Below the pieces are notes generated by a model. That model was not told where the DNA came from. It searched no databases and saw only the letters and a list, made by a program, of their open reading frames with translations. A DNA stretch of 23,603 nucleotides from assembly GCA_038326615.1 (NCBI GenBank), contig JBBQKF010000048.1, forward strand, positions 1-23,603, in the 5' to 3' direction. A program made the translations under genes and the position numbers. The DNA is from JBBQKF01 sp038326615 (GTDB taxonomy: Bacteria; Bacillota; Clostridia; Saccharofermentanales; UBA5734). This document shows positions 8,071 through 14,922 of this stretch, piece after piece; the stretch's first letter is position 1; each line of letters begins with the position of its first letter.

Positions 8071-8158
8071 TCATGAGAGTCTCTTAGTGTAAGCCAGTGT
8101 TTGGTGATTTTATCAACTTTTAAGGCTATCACTATCAGCGTTGCTTATACTACATGAC
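8071..8158. other. Candidate structured element (possible small RNA or cruciform)
   Basis: TAGTGTAAGC (8085-8094) is complementary to GCTTATACTA (8143-8152) apart from one G-T pair, and the outer bases TCATG (8071-8075) pair with CATGA (8154-8158). Shorter nested pairings such as TGAT/ATCA occur inside. There is no open reading frame. A run of six T occurs about 20 bases downstream. No known RNA family is recognised. Confidence 0.3.
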
Positions 8159-8223
8159 CATAATTGCTTTGCATAAGTTTTTTGCTTTATATACTTTGAT
8201 TATACCATCAAATTAATTCTATA

Positions 8224-8245
8224 AATTGTTTCACGTGAAACAATT
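8224..8245. promoter_or_regulatory. parS: parS site 2 within a 22-bp palindrome
   Basis: The core 8227-8242 is again a perfect TGTTTCACGTGAAACA. The palindrome extends 3 bases on each side (AAT...ATT) and then stops. It lies 427 bases after parS site 1. Confidence 0.95.
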
Positions 8246-8302
8246 ATGAATCACATGAATATTGTTTAATACGGATAAGAAAGAATCAAGAAAGTTGTTT
8301 TG

Positions 8303-8330
8303 ATATGTGTTACAGAAAAGCAACACATAT
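8303..8330. repeat. 9-bp hairpin in the parS region
   Basis: ATATGTGTT (8303-8311) and AACACATAT (8322-8330) form a perfect stem around a 10-base loop. A second inverted pair, TTTTGAT before it and ATCAAAA after it, could lengthen the stem with a bulge. It has no adjacent gene to terminate; it may be a cruciform or part of an unannotated RNA. Confidence 0.4.
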
Positions 8331-9447
8331 TTTATCAAAAAGTTATAAACATCGAAAAATTGATTACATTTAATTATCAACTAAAAAACTAACTAATGAA
8401 ACATATCAAATAGGTGTCTTACATAACTTAAAGGCGTTAGTTTTGAAGTGATTTGAGTAGGTTGCCGCCTAAAATACTTTTTGGCATAATATAATTTATA
8501 AACTTTAAAAGTAAAATTGCATAAGACAAATTTGATTCAAGACGAATTATTTGTAGAATAATCAGAATTATATGTTAAAGAGTATACACAAGAAACTTGT
8601 ATAAAAATTCTGGGTGAAGCAACACCGATTAATTAATTTCAGCAACAATAGACATATATAAAATGCCTTGCAAAGAAGAGCTAGTGTCAAATCTCAATAT
8701 AACTGGCGGGAATGACACGTTTCCACAGAAATAAAAAAATTAAATACTCAATATAACCAGATATTCTTGATTGTATAAAGTAAGAATGTATTGTAACTAA
8801 CCAAATTGATATTGTAGAAATAGTGATTTCTTAAATAATTCAGTAGAATAATGAATTAATAATATTTACTGCGTAATCGCGATAATCATTAAAAAGATTG
8901 GTGTATTAGGTATTTGTTGCATTGTTATATGGGATAAAATTGTAAACAAATTCCTTCTGCTTTTGCAACAGGAGAATCCTTAATAATGCAAAAAACATTT
9001 TCTAAAATAATGATATTAAATTTTCTGTGTTAATAATTGTAATAAAACAAAAAAGCTACTTAAATATGAAATGTAATAAAGCAAAAGGACAGTTTAATAT
9101 TAAATGAATTAAAGCTTTGTAAAATTAAAATAAACCTAAATGTGTAAAACTAAATATTTGAACCTGATTAAAACGGATGTATCTGATTATATTGAGTGAT
9201 GTATTTAGAAAATAGTTAATAATCCAATAACGGAAGATTTCTTTTTGTCAAAAAGAAATACACAGAATTGAAAGGGAATACAATGAAATCGACAGAATAT
9301 TTAAAAAGGTAGTATTATATGTACAAATATACAATTACAAATCGAACAGTGAAAAATTAATGCAGGCCACTTTCCTTGATAGTATTTGTAATAAACAATT
9401 AGTCCTACTTAGTAAACACTATAGCCTTAAATATCTTTTGTTGTAGC

Positions 9448-9489
9448 GCATTGCCAAGATTGTTTCACGTGAAACAATCTTGGTAATGC
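9448..9489. promoter_or_regulatory. parS: parS site 3 within a 42-bp near-perfect palindrome
   Basis: The core 9461-9476 is a perfect TGTTTCACGTGAAACA. It is flanked by a 13-base arm on each side (left arm GCATTGCCAAGAT) with one mismatched pair, giving a stem of 21 pairs. It lies about 24 bases upstream of the parA -35 box, so bound ParB could also influence parA transcription. Confidence 0.95.
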
Positions 9490-9512
9490 TAATTAGAAAA
9501 GACCGTAAAACC

Positions 9513-9541
9513 TTGAGCACAACATAAAACATTACTATTAT
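9513..9541 (+). promoter_or_regulatory. Candidate promoter of parAB
   Basis: TTGAGC (9513-9518) and TATTAT (9536-9541) are separated by 17 bases, matching the sigma-A consensus at 4 of 6 and 5 of 6 positions. It would give a leader of about 65-70 bases before parA. The leader contains a small AATGGT/ACCATT hairpin (9571-9590). Confidence 0.6.
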
Positions 9542-9615
9542 AAAAATAAACATGGTATTTCTGCTTAAAAAATGGTAGAATTACACCATTCGACATGAAA
9601 AGAGGCAGAAAAATA

Positions 9616-10386
9616 ATGGCTTTAGTTTTAGCAATTGTTAATCAAAAAGGCGGGGTTGGAAAGACAACTACTAGTGTTAATTTGTCTACATATCTTGCTC
9701 TTAAAGGTAAGAAAACTCTTTTAATTGATATCGATCCTCAAGGAAATGCAACAAGCGGTGTTGGATTAGAAAAAAAAGAGTTAAAAAAGACTATTTACGA
9801 TGTTTTAATTAATGAAGATAATATTAAAGACGTGATTCAACCAACTGGGAGAAAGAACCTATCTATTTGCCCTGCAAATATTGATTTAGCAGGTGCTGAA
9901 ATCGAACTTGTAAGTTTGTTGTCTAGAGAAACAATTCTCAAAAGAGCATTGCAACCTGTTATGAACCAATTTGATTTTATATTAATGGATTGTCCTCCGT
10001 CATTAGGCTTGATTACGCTTAATGCTTTAACTGCAGCTACAGGAGTTATTGTTCCTATACAATCTGAATATTATGCTCTTGAAGGACTTACTCAATTAAT
10101 GGATACAATAAACATTGTGAAAAAGCACCTTAATCCTGCTTTGAACATTTTTGGAGTTGTTGTTACTATGTTTGACTCTCGTACTCAACTTTCACATCAG
10201 GTAACGAGTGAAGTTAAGAAATATTTTGGGGAAAAGCTTTTTAAAGCAATAATTCCTCGAAATGTTCGTTTAAGTGAAGCCCCAAGCTTTGGCCTTTCAA
10301 TTAGTGAATATGATTCAAAATCTAAAGGTGCAGATGCATATGAATTTCTTGCAAAGGAAGTTATAAAAAGAGCAACAAACTTTTAG
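9616..10386 (+). CDS. parA: Chromosome-partitioning ATPase ParA/Soj
   Basis: ParA (Soj) is a deviant-Walker ATPase that binds DNA non-specifically as an ATP dimer and, with ParB on parS, segregates the origin; in Bacillus its orthologue also controls DnaA. I choose the ATG at 9616, giving 256 residues opening MALVLAIVNQKGGVGKTTT, which matches the family; AGAGG lies 11 bases upstream. The ATG at 9595 would add seven residues and lacks a ribosome binding site. The deviant Walker A KGGVGKTT (11-18) carries the signature lysine; LLIDIDPQGNATSG (35-48) and FILMDCPPSLGLIT (about 118-131) are the other nucleotide-site motifs. parB follows after 83 bases. Confidence 0.96.
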   Translation: MALVLAIVNQKGGVGKTTTSVNLSTYLALKGKKTLLIDIDPQGNATSGVGLEKKELKKTIYDVLINEDNIKDVIQPTGRKNLSICPANIDLAGAEIELVSLLSRETILKRALQPVMNQFDFILMDCPPSLGLITLNALTAATGVIVPIQSEYYALEGLTQLMDTINIVKKHLNPALNIFGVVVTMFDSRTQLSHQVTSEVKKYFGEKLFKAIIPRNVRLSEAPSFGLSISEYDSKSKGADAYEFLAKEVIKRATNF

Positions 10387-10469
10387 AATGAGTTTGGTAT
10401 TTGAATTTCATTTCGAAGATCAGTTCGTTGTAACATCGTACTAGATACTACTATTGAGGAGAATATAAT

Positions 10470-11390
10470 ATGAGTAACATAAAACCAGTAATAAAGAAAG
10501 AGGCACTAGGCAGCAACATTTCAAAATCAATTCACCCTTTAGGTACGCAGAAGGGATTAGGGAAAGGCCTTGGCGCATTACTTTCAAGCGATGGAATTCC
10601 TGAGAGTGATAAGGATTCAGTAGTAAATTTAAAAATTAATGATGTAAGTCCTAATGTTGATCAGCCAAGAAAAGCTTTTAACCAGGAAAAGTTAAATGAA
10701 CTTGCTGATTCAATTAGAACCAATGGCATAATCATGCCAATAATTGTTCGTAAAGAAGGAGCAGTTTATAAGATTGTAGCCGGTGAACGTAGATGGAGAG
10801 CTGCTAGACTTGCTGGACTTATGGTTATACCTGCAATTATAAGAGAGTTAACAGATTTGCAGGTAATGGAACAAGCACTCATTGAGAACATTCAAAGGCA
10901 GGATTTAAACCCAATTGAAGAATCTAATGCTCTGGACAGATTGATAAAAGAACATGACCTTACACAAGAAAAATTATCGACGATAGTCGGAAAAAGCAGG
11001 CCAGCAATTGCAAACTCTCTTCGTTTGTTAAATCTACCTGAGCAAATTCAAGATTTCGTTATTCAAGACGATTTGTCAGCTGGACATGCACGAGCACTAC
11101 TCGCCTTATCTGATGCATCCCTTCAATTACAAGCAGCAAATGCAATAATCGAAAAACAAATGAGTGTAAGAGAAACAGAAAAGTTTGTAAAAAATCTAAT
11201 GACGCCAAAGAAAGAAAAAGCAAAGGTTGACCCACAATATTTAAATAGTGTAAAAGATTTTGAGCAGAAGTTAGGTAAACACTTAGCAACAAAAGTTAAG
11301 CTAAAAGATAAGAACAAAAAAGGTATAATTGTGATTGAATATTACTCATATGAAGATCTTGATAGAATTTATGAGATTATAACGAAGTAA
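10470..11390 (+). CDS. parB: Chromosome-partitioning protein ParB/Spo0J
   Basis: ParB is the CTP-dependent clamp that loads at parS, spreads along DNA and recruits ParA and SMC. The 306 residues show an N-terminal ParA-contact segment KGLGKGLGALLSSD (28-41), the CTP-binding motifs GERRWRA (105-111) and ENIQRQDLNP (139-148), the helix-turn-helix LTQEKLSTIVGKSRPAIANS (164-183) and a C-terminal dimerisation domain from about 260. GAGGAG precedes the ATG at a normal distance. It is probably co-transcribed with parA. Three perfect parS sites lie 1.0-2.7 kb upstream. The HTH serine/alanine pattern and site sequence are of the Spo0J type rather than Noc. Confidence 0.97.
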   Translation: MSNIKPVIKKEALGSNISKSIHPLGTQKGLGKGLGALLSSDGIPESDKDSVVNLKINDVSPNVDQPRKAFNQEKLNELADSIRTNGIIMPIIVRKEGAVYKIVAGERRWRAARLAGLMVIPAIIRELTDLQVMEQALIENIQRQDLNPIEESNALDRLIKEHDLTQEKLSTIVGKSRPAIANSLRLLNLPEQIQDFVIQDDLSAGHARALLALSDASLQLQAANAIIEKQMSVRETEKFVKNLMTPKKEKAKVDPQYLNSVKDFEQKLGKHLATKVKLKDKNKKGIIVIEYYSYEDLDRIYEIITK

Positions 11391-11500
11391 AAAGCAACTT
11401 CAACTTTTAGATAATATTAAAAATTAGTGTTAATTATTTTGGATTTGGAAGAACAAATGTAAACCCTGTAATATTACAAATGTTGTATTATAAAAAAATG

Positions 11501-11529
11501 TTGACAGATTAATCAATTCGATGTAAAAT
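11501..11529 (+). promoter_or_regulatory. Promoter of the tRNA-Ser pair
   Basis: TTGACA (11501-11506) is a consensus -35 box; TAAAAT (11524-11529) is a good -10 box; the spacer is exactly 17 bases. The first tRNA begins 28 bases after the -10 box. Confidence 0.85.
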
Positions 11530-11556
11530 ATCATAGCGTGTAAAGCTGAAAAGCGT

Positions 11557-11647
11557 GGAGAGATGGTCGAGTTGGTTTAAGGCACCGGTCTTGAAAACCG
11601 ACGTAGATGAGAGTCTACCGTGGGTTCGAATCCCACTCTCTCCGCCA
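11557..11647 (+). tRNA. tRNA-Ser (anticodon UGA)
   Basis: The acceptor stem GGAGAGA pairs with TCTCTCC, followed by discriminator G and an encoded CCA. The anticodon TGA sits at 11592-11594 in the loop CTTGAAA. A long variable arm and the T-arm GGTTCGAATCC are present, as expected for a class II serine tRNA. It is the first of two co-transcribed serine tRNAs. Confidence 0.97.
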
Positions 11648-11690
11648 CACAAAAAACAGCAATGCACACATCAGTCGGCTGAACCATTTT

Positions 11691-11781
11691 GGAGAAGTAC
11701 CCAAGTGGCCGAAGGGGGCGGTTTGCTAAATCGTTAGTGGGGGTAACCCCAGCGAGGGTTCGAATCCCTCCTTCTCCGCCA
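11691..11781 (+). tRNA. tRNA-Ser (anticodon GCU)
   Basis: The acceptor stem GGAGAAG pairs with CTTCTCC, followed by G and an encoded CCA. The anticodon GCT is at 11725-11727. The variable arm (TAGTGGGGGTAACCCCAGC) folds as a long hairpin. It lies 43 bases after tRNA-Ser(UGA) under the same promoter. Its last 16 bases are nearly repeated at 14823-14838. Confidence 0.97.
11766..11781 (+). repeat. tRNA-Ser 3' end, candidate attachment site copy 1
   Basis: CCCTCCTTCTCCGCCA, the 3' end of tRNA-Ser(GCU), recurs with a single change (C to A) at 14823-14838 in the same orientation. Such duplications of tRNA 3' ends usually mark att sites of integrated elements. Confidence 0.45.
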
Positions 11782-11786
11782 AAGGT

Positions 11787-11833
11787 AAACCTTGAAATCG
11801 CTGTTATCAGTGCATTTCAGGGTTTTCTTATTT
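11787..11833 (+). terminator. Terminator of the tRNA-Ser transcript
   Basis: AAACCTTGAAAT (11787-11798) pairs with ATTTCAGGGTTT (11814-11825), including one G-U pair, around a 15-base loop, then a T-rich tail (TTCTTATTTT). It starts 6 bases after the CCA of the second tRNA. Confidence 0.8.
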
Positions 11834-11965
11834 TAAATACAAAAATAAATCCATAATAAATCCTTGTGGATAACTCGAAAATGATAGAAAAATGATGGAA
11901 TTAAACCAATTAAATAGGTATTCATCCAATTTTTGACCAACCTTTCCACAGGTTCTATCAATAAA

Positions 11966-12151
11966 TTAGAAGATCCAGTTTTCTTTGTGTCTTATCATTT
12001 CTGATTTTGTTAAAAATCCATGTTGGTAATAGAATTTAAACCCTTTTCTCATCTTATATTTTAAAAAGGCATCGTTGACAACACCAGCTTTCCCCGAGGG
12101 TAAGCCATTTGGTTGTTTCTTGTTTTTGACATTTCTTACTCTAATTAACAT
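11966..12151 (-). CDS. Small basic protein of unknown function (61 aa)
   Basis: The ATG at 12151 follows GAGGT at 8-base spacing, giving 61 residues beginning MLIRVRNVKNKKQPNG. An upstream in-frame ATG (12208) would add 19 residues but has no ribosome binding site. The product is strongly basic (many Lys and Arg), with no membrane segment or recognised motif. It stands alone, divergent from the AlbA_2-type gene and just downstream of the tRNA pair, in what may be the first base pairs of an inserted segment. A real gene is plausible because of the start signal, but no family is recognised. Confidence 0.5.
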   Translation of the reverse strand: MLIRVRNVKNKKQPNGLPSGKAGVVNDAFLKYKMRKGFKFYYQHGFLTKSEMIRHKENWIF

Positions 12152-12459
12152 TATTAATACCTCACTTAAATTGTGTAACAAATAGTATCGGGCATTACAT
12201 TGAAACAATAAAGTGAGAAATAATCAAAATTTAAATTTTTTAGAAGCACTAAAATAGATCTTCCATATTTCATACTAAAATTATGTTTGCAGTAATTATT
12301 TATATTATGATATGATTGTACATAGTTTAAAAATATTCGTCCGAGGCAATTTGATTAAAACTACAGGCCATAAAATAATTAAATGTTGTACTGAAGATTT
12401 TAATCTAATTCTGGATAATGGCCAAATAAAATTAACAGAAGAAAGGAGAAAAAATAATT
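12152..12459. other. Spacer with no supported gene
   Basis: About 300 bases lie between two divergent genes. A 54-codon frame (12312-12476) is open on the plus strand but overlaps the next start and lacks a ribosome binding site. AAGGAG at 12443-12448 is the ribosome binding site for the gene at 12460. Promoters for either gene must lie here, but I see none with convincing -35 and -10 boxes. Confidence 0.5.
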
Positions 12460-13872
12460 ATGCTAACAAATATTAAATCCATAATTGCTGGCGGTGAAGG
12501 AATAACAACTGAGTTTAAAGAAAGCAAGAATAGATTGCCAAGGAATATAATGGAGACAATATGTGCGTTTTTAAACCGAATTGGTGGAGATATTCTTCTA
12601 GGGTTTAAAGATGATGGTAGTATTACTGGCGTTGATGAAGAATCTATAAGTCAAATCAAGAAGGACTTTGCATCATTAATAAACAACCCCGCGAACCTTT
12701 TTCCTACAGCTTACCTTTCAATCAATGAATATAAAATTGATGGTAAAACTATTTTGCATATATTTGTTCCGGAAAGTTCCCATGTTCATAAATCTAACGG
12801 GAAAATATATGACCGTAATGAAGATGGTGATTTTGATGTTACCAATAGCGTTGATATAATCGCCTCTATGTATATTAGGAAGCAACGTGCTTTTACAGAA
12901 AACGATGTGTATCCATATGCTACCATGGATGATTTGAAACCAGAATTGATTGACAGAGTTCGTATAATGGCATCTAACAGGCAGCCCAATCACCCTTGGG
13001 AAAACATGACAAATAATCAAATATTAAGAAGTGCCGGACTTTATCAAAAAGATACCCAAACCGGTAAAGAAGGTTACACGTTAGCCTGCATTTTGCTTTT
13101 TGGAAAAGATGAGACTATTATATCCGCAATTCCTTATCATAAAACAGATGCGATTTTAAGGCGTGTGAATCTTGACCGGTATGATGACAGGGATGATATT
13201 CGCTGCAATTTGATTGAAAGTTATGATCGATTGATGAATTTTGTTGAAAAACATCTCAATGATACTTTTTATTTAGAAGATGATACGAGAATCAGTGTTC
13301 GAAATAAGCTTTTTCGCGAGGTTGCAGCAAACATTTTGATTCACCGTGAGTATTCAAATCCATATCCTGCAAAATTGATTATTGAAAATGGAAGGGTAAT
13401 CACAGAAAACGGAAATAAAGCGAATGGATTCGGAGAAATTGACATCGATAATTTTACTCCTTATCCCAAAAACCCAATTATTGCAAAAGTTTTTAAGGAA
13501 ATCGGAAGAGCAGATGAGTTAGGCTCCGGTATCAAAAACATTAAAAAATACTGCAAGATTTATTCCAACTCGAAACCGATTTTTATTGAAGGGGATATTT
13601 TCAAAACGATTATTCCGTTGACCACTCATGCCAATCCCCAAGCTACCATGCAAGCTACCATGCAAGCTACCATGCAAGCTGATGAAGAAATAAGTAAATT
13701 AATAGAATATTGTAAAATTCCAAAGACAAGGAAAGAAATGCAATATTTCATGAAGTTAACTAATAGAGATCATTTTAGAAAAAACATTTTGAACCCTTTA
13801 ATTGAAAAGGGTCTGATAAAATTACAGATTCCAGATAAACTGACAAGTCCGAATCAGAAATATTACTCTTAA
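12460..13872 (+). CDS. AlbA_2 (Schlafen-like) domain, COG2865-type ATP-binding protein
   Basis: The 470 residues match the widespread COG2865 family, annotated as ATP-binding or RNA-binding regulators. An AlbA_2/Schlafen-like domain spans about 12-130 (GITTEFKESKNRLP, then AFLNRIGGDILLGFKDDGSI). The central C-terminal half has the family's histidine-kinase-type ATPase-like segment (LFREVAANILIHREYSNP near 284-301 and FKEIGRADELGSGIKNI near 346-362). A QATM tetrapeptide repeat links to a C-terminal winged helix (about 410-470). The ATG has AAGGAG 11 bases upstream. The family's biochemical role is not settled; homologues often lie in defence and mobile islands. The neighbour at 14413 is a remnant of a second member. 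Confidence 0.85.
   Translation: MLTNIKSIIAGGEGITTEFKESKNRLPRNIMETICAFLNRIGGDILLGFKDDGSITGVDEESISQIKKDFASLINNPANLFPTAYLSINEYKIDGKTILHIFVPESSHVHKSNGKIYDRNEDGDFDVTNSVDIIASMYIRKQRAFTENDVYPYATMDDLKPELIDRVRIMASNRQPNHPWENMTNNQILRSAGLYQKDTQTGKEGYTLACILLFGKDETIISAIPYHKTDAILRRVNLDRYDDRDDIRCNLIESYDRLMNFVEKHLNDTFYLEDDTRISVRNKLFREVAANILIHREYSNPYPAKLIIENGRVITENGNKANGFGEIDIDNFTPYPKNPIIAKVFKEIGRADELGSGIKNIKKYCKIYSNSKPIFIEGDIFKTIIPLTTHANPQATMQATMQATMQADEEISKLIEYCKIPKTRKEMQYFMKLTNRDHFRKNILNPLIEKGLIKLQIPDKLTSPNQKYYS
13639..13680 (+). repeat. In-frame 12-bp tandem repeat (QATM)
   Basis: CAAGCTACCATG occurs three times perfectly (13639-13650, 13651-13662, 13663-13674), then a half copy (CAAGCT). Each unit encodes Gln-Ala-Thr-Met. 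Because the unit is a multiple of three, gain or loss changes linker length without a frameshift. Confidence 0.95.
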
Positions 13873-13977
13873 TGACTTATCTTCTTTAACCCTAAATTCC
13901 GTGCTTAAGTCTTGCAAATAGTTCTTCATCGGGGCGTAAAGTTAAAAGTGCAACCGGATGAAAGATTTAATTACGAG

Positions 13978-14014
13978 AAAGGAGTGTCGAGCTGTTTACT
14001 CGACGGAAATATAA
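13978..14014 (+). promoter_or_regulatory. Hairpin between Shine-Dalgarno and ATG of the 14015 gene
   Basis: AAAGGAG ends at 13984, 30 bases before the ATG at 14015. Between them GTCGAG (13986-13991) and CTCGAC (13999-14004) form a perfect 6-bp stem with loop CTGTTTA. Folding would bring the ribosome binding site to about 11 bases from the ATG. GGA at 14005-14007 is a weaker alternative site. Confidence 0.45.
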
Positions 14015-14407
14015 ATGAAAAAGAAGTATTTTTATTTATTTATCCATATAATAACAATAAGTATTGTGGCATTTGGTGTTAATGAAGAATTAAATATTAA
14101 TTCAATTAATGGACTTCCAACAATACTTGTAATTATTCCATCAACTGCATTGTTATTGACCTCGTTTCTTTATTTTATTCCGAATATTTCAAAAATAGTT
14201 CAACATATTTTATCCATTTTTATACCACTTATCTTATACTTTATAGGAATAATAATGGCATCATTATATTTCAGATCCCCCTATGTTTGGACACTCTTTG
14301 TTCCTCTTGTTATAGAAATATTATTGGTTACATTATTAATCTCTTTTTTAATATCAATTATATACAATAAATATGTGGAAACCTCTTTTAAAGCATTTGA
14401 TATTTGA
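14015..14407 (+). CDS. Four-helix membrane protein of unknown function
   Basis: The 130 residues start MKKKYFYLFIHIITISIVAFGV and contain about four hydrophobic segments (near 5-22, 35-54, 61-85 and 92-118) with a short cytoplasmic tail ending ETSFKAFDI. I do not recognise a family. The gene follows the AlbA_2-type gene by 142 bases in the same orientation and precedes a remnant of a related gene, so it may belong to the same inserted cassette. Its translation start has the hairpin arrangement listed separately. Hydrophobic periodicity and clean termini make it a credible gene. Confidence 0.6.
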   Translation: MKKKYFYLFIHIITISIVAFGVNEELNINSINGLPTILVIIPSTALLLTSFLYFIPNISKIVQHILSIFIPLILYFIGIIMASLYFRSPYVWTLFVPLVIEILLVTLLISFLISIIYNKYVETSFKAFDI

Positions 14408-14412
14408 GTCGT

Positions 14413-14647
14413 TTTGATAATTCAATTAAAGTGACTTTGCCGGTTGTCCAGTTGAAAAATTCACTTAAGCGTAGATGAGAAAGTGATATATCAGACTCTT
14501 TCAGGCAGTAGAATGATGTCAAGTTCAGAAATATCTGCGGTTACCGGATTCGGTAAAACAAAGGTGGTAAGTTTACTAAAATCGTTAACCAAAAAAGGAA
14601 ATGTGAAACTGGTAGGATCTGGAAGAGGCACAAAGTATATGACTTGA
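14413..14647 (+). pseudogene. Frameshifted C-terminal remnant of a second COG2865-type protein
   Basis: Two consecutive frames together read like the end of a COG2865 ATP-binding protein. Frame one (14413-14478) reads FDNSIKVTLPVVQLKNS and ends at TGA. Frame two, offset by one base, reads from about 14456 to the TGA at 14645-14647. It gives a winged-helix tail with EISAVTGFGKTKVVSLLKSL and the terminal VGSGRGTKY, a family-typical ending. The ATP-binding part and AlbA_2 domain are gone. The intact homologue at 12460 has a different, diverged tail, so this is not a simple duplication of it. An imperfect hairpin (14646-14666) overlaps the stop codon. Confidence 0.65.
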
Positions 14648-14886
14648 GATACCAAATTGGCATCTCAGAAACGTTGATACTACAGACAGACACTAATAAT
14701 ACCCGGTTCAAATTTTATAAATACAATCGAAAATTTGTTTGTTTTTTATTGAGCATTATCCAACCAGACAACTCGTGATTTGCGCTTGTTTATGATTATT
14801 TTCTCAGGTGCATTATGCCATGCCCTCATTCTCCGCCATTTAGTAATGACCAATTTTAGTCGGTTCGTCATTACTGAAACCAAAAG
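14648..14886. other. Non-coding junction between cassette and conjugative-element remnant
   Basis: No supported gene. It includes the tRNA-Ser 3'-end near-copy at 14823-14838 and a 7-bp inverted repeat TAATGAC/GTCATTA (14841-14871). The minus-strand frame across 14746-15000 shares DNA with the recombinase gene and is not supported. Confidence 0.5.
14823..14838 (+). repeat. Candidate attachment site copy 2 (tRNA-Ser 3'-end near-copy)
   Basis: CCCTCATTCTCCGCCA matches 15 of 16 bases of the tRNA-Ser(GCU) 3' end including CCA. No T-arm precedes it, so it is not a tRNA gene. It lies about 70 bases beyond the 3' end of the serine-recombinase remnant, where the end of an integrated element would be expected. 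Confidence 0.45.
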
Positions 14887-14922
14887 AAGAAGTTGCATAA
14901 GGAAAACCTTATGCAACTTCTT
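14887..14922 (-). terminator. Strong hairpin at the recombinase 3' end
   Basis: AAGAAGTTGCATAAGG (14887-14902) and its exact complement (14907-14922) flank an AAAA loop, a 16-bp perfect stem. The recombinase stop codon (TAA at 14909-14911 on the minus strand) lies inside the stem. T-rich sequence follows in both directions, so it could act bidirectionally and shield the element from the flanking plus-strand genes. Confidence 0.8.

Larger units (their letters stand above)
7872..9594. other. Gene-poor centromere region between gyrB and parA
   Basis: Roughly 1.7 kb with no open reading frame that I can support on either strand and stop codons scattered in all frames. It is A+T-rich and has no tRNA-like or rRNA-like sequence. 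What it does hold is parS sites 2 and 3, the direct repeat, the two hairpins listed separately and the parA promoter. Some short stretches read like coding sequence (for example around 8570-8640) but break within a few codons, so decayed genes are possible. Confidence 0.7.

Noticed and set aside
12312..12476. 54-codon plus-strand frame before the AlbA_2 gene
   Set aside because: No ribosome binding site, and it covers the ribosome binding site and start of the next gene. It could be a decayed fragment but nothing identifies it.
14646..14666. GAGAT/ATCTC hairpin after the COG2865 remnant as a terminator
   Set aside because: The stem has a mismatch and no T run follows, so termination is doubtful; noted only within the remnant entry.
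14841..14871. TAATGAC/GTCATTA inverted repeat as a serine-recombinase core site
   Set aside because: Only a 7-bp stem, no second copy was found at another junction, so there is no support for a crossover site.
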